Shown piece by piece: positions 43,250 through 52,456 of a stretch of DNA of 64,000 bases (the stretch's first letter is position 1; each line of letters starts with the position of its first letter). The stretch is from contig CAYPYN010000005.1 of assembly GCA_964415295.1 (NCBI GenBank), forward strand, positions 1 to 64,000. Direction: 5' to 3'. Source of the stretch: SB21 sp964415295. Its GTDB lineage: Bacteria; CLD3; SB21. The translations under genes were made by a program, and so were the position numbers. The notes under the pieces were generated by a model. The model did no database searches. It had not been told where the DNA came from and saw only the letters and a program-made list of their open reading frames with translations.

Positions 43250-45046
43250 ATGATGTACCGTAAAGTCATTGTCATTTTGCTGTTCGCGGCTCTTGCAGGA
43301 TGCGATGGAGGAGGCGGTGGCGGAGCTTCAGTATGGACCACGCTTGGGGGTCCGTACGGAGCGGCTTTGAATACTTTGTACAAACATACCAACGGCTACA
43401 TTTTTGCAGGCACCACGGATGGTCTGTACCGTTCCACCAATCATGGAGCAACATGGAGCCGGCTTGATCTCGTCGAAAGCGACATTCGCAGTATCACGAT
43501 CAATGCCAAGGGACACTTGTTCGTAGGAACCAACGCCGGCGCGATCTTTGTTTCCAAAGATAACGGCGGTACTTGGATTTCTTCGACTATCATGAGCCGG
43601 GCTATATTGACTCTGATCACTCTCAGTGATCAGTCCATCCTGGCCGGAACCAATGGAACCGGTGTGTTCCGAAGCGACGATGGAGGATCGAGTTGGATCC
43701 AGATCGGGACCAGTATTGCCACACGGCGGATCGTGCAGCTCCTGCAGAATAACGCAGGACTCTTCGCGTGTACGGATGGAAACGGTATCTACCGTTCTAC
43801 CGATAACGGCGTCAACTGGAACGCCATCAATACCGGTCTACCCAACAATGTGATCTGGTCGATGTCCCAGAACAGTGCCGGAACCCTCTTTGTCGGCACC
43901 GACGGTGATGGCGTATACAAATCACTGGATACCGGGGCTACCTGGACAGCCGCCAATACAGGCATTTCAAACGAAGTCATAAACTCACTGGTCGTAACTT
44001 CCTTCGGATATCTGATTGCCGGAACCGCCGGCGGCGGCATCTTCAGTTCTTCGGATACGGGAGCCACATGGAATGAGGCCTCCACGGATCTTTCGTCTCA
44101 TGATGTTTTGACTTTGGTGCAGGCAAAGAATGAAAGTCTCATGGCCGGCACGGACGGAAGCGGCTCATTCCAATCCGCGGACAGCGGAAAAACGTGGATC
44201 GCCAATAATAAGGGACTGGCGGACACCAGAGTACGCTGGATTGCACTCAATTCCCTTAACGGTATTTTCGCCGCAACTCAGGCCGGAGTATTCTATTCGA
44301 CCAACGGCGGAAAAGCATGGTCTCTTGTTAATGCCGGTTTGCCAAATCTCGACGTTCGTGCGCTGGGCATTAATTCCACCGACGGCATCTTTGCGGGGAC
44401 CAACGGCGACGGCATGTTCTTTTCAACCAATAACGGAACAAGCTGGACTCCCGTCAATACCAATCTTACCAGCAACCGTATCAATGCGATCTTTATCAAC
44501 GCCTCCAATCACGTTTTTGCCGGAACCAATAACGGCGGTGTATTCCGATCAACGGACAACGGAACCAACTGGACTGCCGTCAATAACGGAATAACAGGAA
44601 ACAGGGTGAGGGCTTTTGCGGTCAGCGGATCTACCATCTATACCGGACTCGATGGGAACGGTGTTTTCTATACCACCGACAACGGCGCTAATTGGACGCC
44701 CATCAATACCGGTTTGACCAATAACAAAATCATGGCCTTGGCCGTAGATGAGACCAATGTGTTATATGCCGGCACCAGCGGCGGCGGCGTATTCCGTTAC
44801 GATGCGGTCAACGGATGGTATCAGACCAATTACAATCTGACATCCTCTATCGTAAACAGCCTGACTTATTCGGAAGGAAAGCTTTACGCCGGCACGCCTG
44901 CGGGCATGTTTGTGTCAGCCGATGGCGGTGACTCATGGACAGAAATCAACGAGGGTTTGATCGAAACAGACATCCTATTTGTGACGTCAAAACCCAACGG
45001 TGATATTTTGATAGGAACCAATGGAGGTGGTATATACAAAAGGTAA
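43250..45046 (+). CDS. Lipoprotein with 14 propeller repeats (Ycf48/BNR type)
   Basis: The 598-residue protein has a lipoprotein signal (ALAGC) and a short Gly linker. It then carries fourteen repeats of about 40 residues of the form GT.G.GV(F/Y)RSTDNG..W, enough for two seven-bladed propellers. It resembles the secreted propeller protein at 8282 but lacks the type IX sorting module and uses a lipid anchor instead. Repeats are close in DNA sequence, so recent internal duplication is likely. No enzymatic residues are seen. The first two codons are both ATG, with AAAGGGGA upstream. Confidence 0.85.
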   Translation: MMYRKVIVILLFAALAGCDGGGGGGASVWTTLGGPYGAALNTLYKHTNGYIFAGTTDGLYRSTNHGATWSRLDLVESDIRSITINAKGHLFVGTNAGAIFVSKDNGGTWISSTIMSRAILTLITLSDQSILAGTNGTGVFRSDDGGSSWIQIGTSIATRRIVQLLQNNAGLFACTDGNGIYRSTDNGVNWNAINTGLPNNVIWSMSQNSAGTLFVGTDGDGVYKSLDTGATWTAANTGISNEVINSLVVTSFGYLIAGTAGGGIFSSSDTGATWNEASTDLSSHDVLTLVQAKNESLMAGTDGSGSFQSADSGKTWIANNKGLADTRVRWIALNSLNGIFAATQAGVFYSTNGGKAWSLVNAGLPNLDVRALGINSTDGIFAGTNGDGMFFSTNNGTSWTPVNTNLTSNRINAIFINASNHVFAGTNNGGVFRSTDNGTNWTAVNNGITGNRVRAFAVSGSTIYTGLDGNGVFYTTDNGANWTPINTGLTNNKIMALAVDETNVLYAGTSGGGVFRYDAVNGWYQTNYNLTSSIVNSLTYSEGKLYAGTPAGMFVSADGGDSWTEINEGLIETDILFVTSKPNGDILIGTNGGGIYKR

Positions 45047-45137
45047 CAAGTCATAATGATTGATCATTAAGTGTTGATTAAATAACATTTTAACGTTTTT
45101 TGACATTAAAGTTTTTTAATATAAAAAGTCAACATGT

Positions 45138-45153
45138 TGTGACTTTCATCACA
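45138..45153. promoter_or_regulatory. CRP-type palindrome upstream of lipoprotein gene 45260
   Basis: TGTGACTTTCATCACA is an exact TGTGA-N6-TCACA match. TATGTT at 45175-45180 could be the -10, which would put the site centre near -41.5. The TAGTCT element stands at 45187-45192. Confidence 0.65.
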
Positions 45154-45259
45154 GGTGGTGCGGTTATCTATAACTATGTTGGAATGTAGTCTAAAACCCG
45201 GATATACATTTTTTATATAAATTCTCTCAAGGGGTCTTCACAAAAACAAAGGAGTATTT

Positions 45260-46000
45260 ATGAAATCCCTCTTAAGCAATCTCTATCTCAAGATCAAATG
45301 GTCCATGCTTCTGTTGGCCGCTATTCTGGTAGTCAGTTCTTGCGGCGGGAACAACGGAAAAGATGCGCCGGGTTCAACTCTAAGCATGAAAGTCGATATG
45401 TCCGCACTGGCCAAGACGGCCGGCGATACGGTCATCATCGAATCGGCGAAGCTGCTCCTCAAGAGCATCAAGTTCAAAACGGACGTGGAAGATTCTCTCG
45501 ACTATAAGGTTGGTCCATTTATCGTTAACCTCGATCTCAACGGCGGCATCACCCAGATCGCAGCTAATGACATTCCAAACGGAATTTACGATGAGATCAA
45601 ATTCAAGATCCACAAACCGGAGGACAATTCGGCCGTTTCCGATACCGATTTTGTGGCCGGACCGTCCAGCGACCAGCGTTTCTCGATCGTGATCCGTGGA
45701 ACCTACAACGGAACTCCGTTCTTGTACCGCAGCAAAAAAGACATTGAACAGGAACTGGAAATCAATCCGCCTTTGGTGGTAACGGATTCCACGAACGATG
45801 TCAACGCAACGTTGCTCGTGGCTCCTGCGGGATGGTTCATGAAAGACGGACTCTATCTCGATCCTTCCAATGAATCGAACCGTGAGGACATCGACGACAA
45901 TATCAAGCGGTCATTCAAGAAAGCCATGAAGGACAATGATCACGATGGCGATGAAAACGACCTGGATGACGATGAAGATCATGATGATGACGATCATTAA
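45260..46000 (+). CDS. Lipoprotein of a DUF4382-like family, paralog B with acidic tail
   Basis: The 246-residue protein has a signal peptide ending VVSSCG and the same strand order as paralog A: VIIESAKLLLKSIKFKT, PFIVNLDLNGGITQIAANDIPNGIYDEIKFKIHKP and GLYLDPS. The last ~25 residues are almost all Asp, Glu and His (DDDEDHDDDDH), a likely divalent-cation binding tail that paralog A has only in short form (DNDKDGNE). AAGGAG lies before the ATG. Its 3' end and terminator exist in a second, decayed copy after the CHAT gene (50620-50726). Confidence 0.78.
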   Translation: MKSLLSNLYLKIKWSMLLLAAILVVSSCGGNNGKDAPGSTLSMKVDMSALAKTAGDTVIIESAKLLLKSIKFKTDVEDSLDYKVGPFIVNLDLNGGITQIAANDIPNGIYDEIKFKIHKPEDNSAVSDTDFVAGPSSDQRFSIVIRGTYNGTPFLYRSKKDIEQELEINPPLVVTDSTNDVNATLLVAPAGWFMKDGLYLDPSNESNREDIDDNIKRSFKKAMKDNDHDGDENDLDDDEDHDDDDH

Positions 46001-46020
46001 TTCTTTATTTTCTCAAAAAA

Positions 46021-46048
46021 ACCCTCCGCGAAAACGGAGGGTTTTTTT
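46021..46048 (+). terminator. Rho-independent terminator of lipoprotein gene 45260
   Basis: ACCCTCCG, a CGAAAA loop and CGGAGGGT are followed by T7. It starts 20 nt after the stop codon. Confidence 0.92.
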
Positions 46049-46240
46049 ATTTCCTTGACGAACGAGAACATATTTTGTAAAATATTCCGTTTATCATTTC
46101 TTGATTATTCTCCCGACATCATATCTCGGCTATGTTCAAAGCCATTATATTTTGACATTAATCCGTTCAAGATCCTTCTAATAATTTCGTTTTGGTAGTA
46201 GATTATTCTGCGCTTTGATTCTAAAGAAAGGACTTCCCCA

Positions 46241-49200
46241 ATGAGATCCGTGTATTATGGCCTTCTGCTGTTTGTCGGTTTCTTTACCCGGTCTGCCTTC
46301 ACTCAGGACGAACGAACGCTCCTAGGCAATTGGAAAGACGGCTACGGTATCTATTTGTATTCCAATAATGCCATCTATGACGGTTATTGGAAGGATGGAA
46401 AAAGGAATGGTCTGGGGCGGTTCTATTTCCAGGACGGCCAGGGATTCGAAGGCCAATATGTAGACGATATTAAATTCGGCCCCGGAACCTACCGCTGGGC
46501 AAGCGGCTCACGGTATACCGGTTATTGGAATGATCAGAATCGCCACGGGTGGGGTGAATCGGTAGCGGCTGACGGAACAAAAAAATCCGGCTTCTGGAAG
46601 GACGACAAATTTCTCTCCGACTCCAGACCTGTGTACAAAATCACACCGGATGGTAAAGGTTCTTTCAAAACCGTTCAGGAAGCTATCGATGCTGCGATAC
46701 CCGGAACGGAAATCGTTATCGCTAATGGGAATTATGAAGAATATTTATCCATAACCAACAAGATGAACCTCATCATTCGCGGGGAAGGCGACGTTTGGTT
46801 CAAGGTTCCAACCGGCGATATTTTTACCATCGGCAATTCCCGTGATATCACGATCACCAACATCAAAGGCATTCACACCGTTCGTGAAACCGAACCCGAT
46901 GCGTGCAGCACTTCGGACGTCATGGAAGTTTACGCCTCCCGTGAAATCAGGATCGTTCAGTGCGTACTGGACGGCTGCGGACAGATCGGCCTCACCGCCA
47001 GCCACGTCCAATCCCTGCTTCTGGCCAACACGATCGTTCAAAACTGCATTTTCGGCGGAATCGATTTGTATCAGTGTCAGGACGTATGGATAGAAAACAA
47101 TCTCGTGGTAAATCAGAAAATGGATGCGAAAGAGGCGCCAAGAGGCGTCGCGCTGAATATGATCAATTGCTCAAACTTCGAAGTCAGAAATAACACGATT
47201 GCTAATAATGATAATTTCCTGCCGTTTTCCATCGGCGGAGAATTTACCAAGGGCATTATTCATCATAATATTATCGCATTCAACAACCAGCTGGAAGAAG
47301 AAGCGAAGATCATCGAAGCCAGCAATATGGAGCCGAACACGGTCCATTTTGATAAAAATCTCGTTTTTGATAACCGTGTTGGTTCAAAATTACTCACCGT
47401 CAACGACCCGTTGGTGAAAATCACCAATACCATAGTTCAGGATCCTCTGTTTGAAAACATGGAACAGCGCAATTATTCACTCAAAAAACAATCCCCGGCG
47501 CTGTTGACAAATATCGGAGCTACCCTCACACCTATTCCACAAAATTACTCCTTGTCTTTACAGGACCCGCGATTCACCGAATCATCGCTTAAGAAAGGCT
47601 CCATCTACTTATCCGGGCGCGATACCACCGTATACGTCTCGTGGCCGTATTCCGATGCGGACGGCTGGGCTTTTATCAACGGACGAAGGATGAATTACAT
47701 AAACGGATCATGGCAAGGAAAAATCTTGAAAAACGAAATCGGAGCAGCGGTCCTTACAGCCGTTCTCCGGGACGGCCGCGTCGGTCAAAGTCTGACCGCC
47801 GTTGAACTCAAGGAGCCCCCGGTAAAAGCGCCTTTGGGCGACAACGCCAACGATTTCGTCCGCAAAGCCATTGTGCTCAATGATTCCACTTTGTTCAAAC
47901 AAGCGCTTCCCTATCTGGTTTACGCAGCCAGGATCAATTGGACTAATGCCGATGCCTATGCGGTTCGCGCCTGGAGCCTGGCCAATCTGAACGACGCACC
48001 CAAAGCTCGAGCCTATGCCGATCTGGCCGTTCGGATCAACTACTCGGCAGGATCTTTGTTCATCAAAGGTTACTGCGAGTTACTTTTAGGCAATTCAGAC
48101 AGCGCGCGAACTGTATTTGCCGAAGGGCTCAAGATCCTTACCCGGGCCGCACAGTTTGACGAATTGAAAACCAACCTCAAATCGGAATTCATAGACAAGA
48201 ATCAGCGCGTTTCAGAGGCCAAATCTATTCTCTCGTGGGTGGATGAGTACTATTCAAAGAACGGCAAAGCTTTTACCGCCGCGCTGGAACCTGTGATTTC
48301 ACCGCAGAACGATTCTGCGTACAACGAACTCATCGACCGATTGCGGGAAAAGTTAACCGCTTTCCCCTCATTGCCGCCGGCGTTCTGGAATAGTCTATGG
48401 TTTGATATGGCTTCTTACTTTACCTCTTCCGGAGACTACACGCGCGGGCTGAATTGCCTTTCGATAGCCGAAGAGCGGCTTCCCGGTGACGACCTCGCGA
48501 ATGCTATGGCCCGGGTTCGCAGTGCACGAACCTACAGCGATATCTATGACGCGCTCGGTCAATTTGATAAACAAAGCTGGCACCTGATGAACGCTCTGAA
48601 GCTATCGGAAAAACTGCCGACCGCCTATCCCCGAATCGGTTTACTCAACAGCCTTGCCAGCGCGGAAGCGTTCCAGAATAAGAGCACGGCTTTTGATTAT
48701 ATCAAACAGGCAAGAGAACTCGCTGAGAAATCGGGCAACGCTTACCACATCGCCGATGCCTACGTTCGGAATTGTATGATAATTATGAATGACTCGCGCG
48801 CCAACGATGCCGAGGCGGCAAAATACGCTGAAAAAGCACTGTCCATTGCTCGAGAAAATAAACTCAGCTATTCCATGAACGGGGCCATTTCCAATCTGGC
48901 GATCTCTCATTTCCGAAAAGGTGATTACGCCAAAGGAATCAAGCTTTACGACGAGGCCATCGATTCGGCCCGCTCGCAGGGACGATTGCGCGACGCGGAA
49001 CTTTTTCTCAACAATGCCGGCTCTATGTATTACATGATGAAGGATTACGCGAAGGCCGCCGGTTATTTTTCCGGATCGATCCGCATCGTGGAAGAGCTCC
49101 GCCAGGGGATGTCCCCGGAAGAACGCCGGCTATTCTTTGCCAATACGGTGAGTTCCTACCAGTTCTTATCGATGTGTTATGCCCGGCTTAGAAAAGGGCA

Positions 49201-50605
49201 GGAATTATTCGAATCCCTGGAGGCGAGCAAAGCCCGGACGCTTGCTGAAAAACTCACGGGCGATGATTCTACAAAAATTGTCTCTCTTCGCGAAGCGCAG
49301 GCGCTTCTGGGTCCGGACGAAGCTATGATATCCTATATGCTTAGTTACAGTTATCTCGAAATCATCATTTCAGTTGTAACACGCGATAATGCCGTGGCGA
49401 TCCATACTACACGAACTAATCTTTTTGACGGCATCAAGAGTAAATATGGCACCGAAATGAAACTCGTAGCCGAGAATAAGCGTGGAATGAAGCCCAAGCA
49501 AGCCATTGCTCAGGATCAGCCGCCTGAAGTTTATTCACCTACGGGATTCATTTTTGATGAGATGATCGAACTTTACCGACGAGCCCTTCAGTCCGGTCAG
49601 AATGAGACGATGCAAAATGATCTCGGGCGACTTTTTTACAGCGCCCTGATAGAACCCGCTTTGCCTTACCTTAACGGAAAAGCGCGTCTTCTTATCATTC
49701 CTGAAAACACGCTGGGATATCTCCCGTTTGAAACTCTGAAAGACGGTTCCGGAAAATACCTTGTGGAGAACTATTTCGTCAAATACACCCAGTCCATGTC
49801 CGTTTACGCAATTGTCAACAACCGTTCATACTCTGCCATGCGCTCCCCGATCTTGGCAGTAGGAAATCCACAATATGAATCGCCGAACCAGGGTTATTCT
49901 GAGAATTATGATCCATCCAATATGGATGATTTCATGAAACTCGAAAATGAGATCAATAAACGATTATCCGCCAATGAACCTTTGCAGGCGGCTTACGCTA
50001 AGATAGGTGTCACGTCATGGAACCCTTTGCCGGGAACGGCGTATGAAATTTCAGAGATCAAGAAAATGGTTCCCGAAGCTCAACTTCTCTCGCAATCGGA
50101 TGCCGATGAAAAAAAGATTAAAACTCTGTCCTCTTCAGGGTCACTGCAAAACTATCGTATCATCCACTTTGCATCCCACGGTGTGGTCATTCCGGCATTT
50201 CCGGCTTTGTCGGCCGTGGTTCTGAGTCAGGCAAGTCGGCCAACTCAGTCGGAGGATGGTTATCTCACCATGAAAGAGATCTCAAAGTTAAAACTGCGTT
50301 CCGATCTTGTTAACTTGTCTGCCTGCGAAACCGGTCTCGGAAAATTATACGGCGGAGAAGGGGTAGTAGGATTAACTCAGGCGTTTCAACAGGCCGGCGC
50401 CAATGCCTTGTGCGTGTCGTTATGGTCGGTGGCCGACGAGTCGACCGCAAAATATATGATCGGGTTCTATGATCTCAGCCTATTGCAAAACAGGTCTTTC
50501 ATGGATGCGGCAACAGAGATGAAACGCAAATTCATCAAAGGGGAATTTGGAGAACAGTATAAAAAACCTTTTTATTGGGGCCCGTTTGTTTATTACGGAA
50601 AGTAA
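46241..50605 (+). CDS. Giant MORN / beta-helix / TPR / CHAT-protease protein, exported
   Basis: The 1454-residue protein begins with a signal peptide (to about 21, SAFTQ). Residues ~25-125 hold MORN-type repeats (YDGYWKDGKRNGLGRFYF). Residues ~128-430 read as a right-handed beta-helix, opening with the pectinesterase-like KGSFKTVQEAIDAAIPGTEIVIANGNYEE. Helical TPR pairs fill about 540-1020. The C-terminal CHAT caspase-like domain has catalytic His1313 in HFASHG and Cys1362 in NLSACETGLG, followed by GGEGVVGLTQAF and SLWSVADEST. CHAT enzymes cut proteins after activation by a sensor. Here the sensor part would be outside the cytoplasm. The residues needed for catalysis are all present; the substrate is unknown. 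Two lipoprotein genes follow. Confidence 0.88.
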   Translation: MRSVYYGLLLFVGFFTRSAFTQDERTLLGNWKDGYGIYLYSNNAIYDGYWKDGKRNGLGRFYFQDGQGFEGQYVDDIKFGPGTYRWASGSRYTGYWNDQNRHGWGESVAADGTKKSGFWKDDKFLSDSRPVYKITPDGKGSFKTVQEAIDAAIPGTEIVIANGNYEEYLSITNKMNLIIRGEGDVWFKVPTGDIFTIGNSRDITITNIKGIHTVRETEPDACSTSDVMEVYASREIRIVQCVLDGCGQIGLTASHVQSLLLANTIVQNCIFGGIDLYQCQDVWIENNLVVNQKMDAKEAPRGVALNMINCSNFEVRNNTIANNDNFLPFSIGGEFTKGIIHHNIIAFNNQLEEEAKIIEASNMEPNTVHFDKNLVFDNRVGSKLLTVNDPLVKITNTIVQDPLFENMEQRNYSLKKQSPALLTNIGATLTPIPQNYSLSLQDPRFTESSLKKGSIYLSGRDTTVYVSWPYSDADGWAFINGRRMNYINGSWQGKILKNEIGAAVLTAVLRDGRVGQSLTAVELKEPPVKAPLGDNANDFVRKAIVLNDSTLFKQALPYLVYAARINWTNADAYAVRAWSLANLNDAPKARAYADLAVRINYSAGSLFIKGYCELLLGNSDSARTVFAEGLKILTRAAQFDELKTNLKSEFIDKNQRVSEAKSILSWVDEYYSKNGKAFTAALEPVISPQNDSAYNELIDRLREKLTAFPSLPPAFWNSLWFDMASYFTSSGDYTRGLNCLSIAEERLPGDDLANAMARVRSARTYSDIYDALGQFDKQSWHLMNALKLSEKLPTAYPRIGLLNSLASAEAFQNKSTAFDYIKQARELAEKSGNAYHIADAYVRNCMIIMNDSRANDAEAAKYAEKALSIARENKLSYSMNGAISNLAISHFRKGDYAKGIKLYDEAIDSARSQGRLRDAELFLNNAGSMYYMMKDYAKAAGYFSGSIRIVEELRQGMSPEERRLFFANTVSSYQFLSMCYARLRKGQELFESLEASKARTLAEKLTGDDSTKIVSLREAQALLGPDEAMISYMLSYSYLEIIISVVTRDNAVAIHTTRTNLFDGIKSKYGTEMKLVAENKRGMKPKQAIAQDQPPEVYSPTGFIFDEMIELYRRALQSGQNETMQNDLGRLFYSALIEPALPYLNGKARLLIIPENTLGYLPFETLKDGSGKYLVENYFVKYTQSMSVYAIVNNRSYSAMRSPILAVGNPQYESPNQGYSENYDPSNMDDFMKLENEINKRLSANEPLQAAYAKIGVTSWNPLPGTAYEISEIKKMVPEAQLLSQSDADEKKIKTLSSSGSLQNYRIIHFASHGVVIPAFPALSAVVLSQASRPTQSEDGYLTMKEISKLKLRSDLVNLSACETGLGKLYGGEGVVGLTQAFQQAGANALCVSLWSVADESTAKYMIGFYDLSLLQNRSFMDAATEMKRKFIKGEFGEQYKKPFYWGPFVYYGK

Positions 50606-50619
50606 AAGACTCAGCGGGA

Positions 50620-50682
50620 GACAATATCAAGCGGTCATTCAAGAAAGCCATGAAGGAAAACGATCACGATGACGATCATTAA
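50620..50682 (+). pseudogene. Decayed 3' fragment of the 45260-type lipoprotein gene
   Basis: The fragment keeps the reading frame D-N-I-K-R-S-F-K-K-A-M-K-E-N-D-H-D-D-D-H and a stop codon. It matches the last residues of gene 45260, with an internal deletion of part of the acidic tail. No start codon or upstream part remains. It lies 15 nt after the CHAT gene. Confidence 0.85.
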
Positions 50683-50696
50683 TTCCTTATTTTCTC

Positions 50697-50726
50697 AAAA
50701 AAAACCTCCGCGAAAACGGGGGGTTC
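50697..50726 (+). terminator. Second, degenerate copy of the 45260 terminator
   Basis: The sequence AAAAAACCTCCGCGAAAACG and GGGGGGTT matches the terminator at 46021 but has lost the T-run (TTCCC follows). It may still form a hairpin after the CHAT gene. Confidence 0.6.
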
Positions 50727-50908
50727 CCAAGACATCTTATCAAGCCCGTCTGTTTAGCTGAGCCGTGATATTTTGAATCAGACAAATGACCGTTTATTAA
50801 TTTTTCCAGGAAAAGAAAATTATATTGCCTTTTCACCATACTAAACCGTACTTTTAGATGAGCCACTTCTTCAGCCGTCATCCCGATCAATTTGTTACAC
50901 AAGTCTGT

Positions 50909-52456
50909 ATGATAAAATACTTCATCCCAAGATTTATCTTAATTCTGTTGTTATCCACAGCAATCGGATGCGGAAAAAGCACTCAAAAGAATGTCCGCCG
51001 GGTCATTCAGCCCGGAACGAAAGTGACGCTGGACGATCGATCTCCTTTTTTGAAAATTCATCTGAGGGACGGCCGCGCCTATGTGCTCGACAAGTGGAAG
51101 ACCGTTGACAAGAAAAGCATATCCGGGTATGGAATGCTGCTCGACATCAATCGTGTTCCTGTTTCTGTTGGTGATTTTGTAGTGCCGGCCGATTCGGCCG
51201 TTCTATTCGAAACCAATGTTCTGGAGCCTTCCCAGGCCGTTGGCGGATTGACCATTCTGACCGGTGCTTCCGTAGTGGTCACTTCTCTCTGTATCGCTAA
51301 TCCAAAAGCCTGCTTTGGCTCTTGCCCAACCTTCTATGTGACCGATGGCCATATGCCTCAACTTCAGGCGGAGGGTTTCTCGGCCAGTATCGCCCCGTCG
51401 CTCGAAGCCACTGATATTGATGCCTTATTCCGGGCATCCCCGGCCGGTATGGACGTTCACGTAACCATGAAGAACGAGGCGCTAGAGACGCAAGTGGTCC
51501 GCTTCGCCAAGCTTCTCGCTCTTCCTCGGGAAAATGGCGAAAGGGTTTACGCCACTCCCCATAATGAATGGTTTGCATGCGGAACTCCCATCGCTCCTTC
51601 ATCCGCAAGAACGGACAATGAGGACTGCCGTGATGCTCTTCATTACTTTGACGGGATAGAAAGGTTCAGCCTTGCGGATTCCACTGATCTGGCCGCCAAA
51701 GAAATCATCGAGCTAGAATTTGACAAAGCGCCGCAACAAGAATACGGATTGATCATTGCATCACGACAGACTCTATTAACGACCTTTTTGTTGTACCAGA
51801 CACTCGCCTACATGGGCTCCCGTGCCGGTGACTGGATATCTCTCCTTGAGCGCCAACCCCGTTCAACCCTTGAATCGGCGAAATCGATCGGCCAAGAACT
51901 CGGCGGCATCCATATTTACGTTCAAGATTCGTCCTTGGAGTGGAAACCGGTCGTTTCGTTCAACGAGGTCGGCCCATTAGCGACCGACATACGGTTACTC
52001 CGTATTCCTACGTCGTCGGCGGCTTCCCGAAAAATACAGATTCGCATGAATAAGGGATTGTGGAGATTAGACCAGGTTGCGCTGGTGCCCATAAAGAAAA
52101 AGGTGGAGCCTCTGGAGATAGATCCGTATTCTGTTCTATATGACGGGCTGGAGAATTCGAATGCAAAAAATGTTTTGTGTGACTCCGCGCAAACTTTGGT
52201 AACCTACCCGGGCGATACCTACGAATTGATTTACCGTCTACCAGGTATGGCGGAGCATTATGAACTTTTCATGAAAAGCCGTGGTTATTATCTTGAGTGG
52301 ATCCGTGATGAATGGATCAAAGAAGAAGATCCTAACAAAGCGGCTGGAATGTTCTTCGATCCGCGCGGTTCTCTAAAAGCCTTGGCGCCGGTGTTTAAGG
52401 CTATGGAGCCCGACATGGAAAGACAATTTTGGAACAGCAAATATGTTCGTCCGTAA
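50909..52456 (+). CDS. Large lipoprotein with CPxxYxxDG module, paralog of 58737
   Basis: The 515-residue protein has a lipoprotein signal ending LSTAIGC when started at 50909; the ORF start at 50858 would bury the signal. An early beta domain (KIHLRDGRAYVLDKW) is followed by a hydrophobic stretch and FGSCPTFYVTDGHMPQLQAEG. A middle region follows with IIELEFDKAPQQEYGLIIASRQTLLTTFLLYQTL, and GDTYELIYRLP lies near the C-terminus. The same blocks in the same order occur in gene 58737. Such CPxxYxxDG proteins recur in FCB genomes without known function. It follows the CHAT gene and overlaps the next gene by 14 nt. Confidence 0.75.
   Translation: MIKYFIPRFILILLLSTAIGCGKSTQKNVRRVIQPGTKVTLDDRSPFLKIHLRDGRAYVLDKWKTVDKKSISGYGMLLDINRVPVSVGDFVVPADSAVLFETNVLEPSQAVGGLTILTGASVVVTSLCIANPKACFGSCPTFYVTDGHMPQLQAEGFSASIAPSLEATDIDALFRASPAGMDVHVTMKNEALETQVVRFAKLLALPRENGERVYATPHNEWFACGTPIAPSSARTDNEDCRDALHYFDGIERFSLADSTDLAAKEIIELEFDKAPQQEYGLIIASRQTLLTTFLLYQTLAYMGSRAGDWISLLERQPRSTLESAKSIGQELGGIHIYVQDSSLEWKPVVSFNEVGPLATDIRLLRIPTSSAASRKIQIRMNKGLWRLDQVALVPIKKKVEPLEIDPYSVLYDGLENSNAKNVLCDSAQTLVTYPGDTYELIYRLPGMAEHYELFMKSRGYYLEWIRDEWIKEEDPNKAAGMFFDPRGSLKALAPVFKAMEPDMERQFWNSKYVRP

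Noticed and set aside
43250..45046. Regular short DNA repeats resembling a CRISPR array
   Set aside because: The period is about 120 bases, the frame is open and the repeats encode propeller blades; there are no unique spacers or cas genes.
46070..46085. AT-only palindrome ATATTTTGTAAAATAT
   Set aside because: Such AT palindromes arise easily by chance in AT-rich gaps and no second copy or spacing supports an operator.
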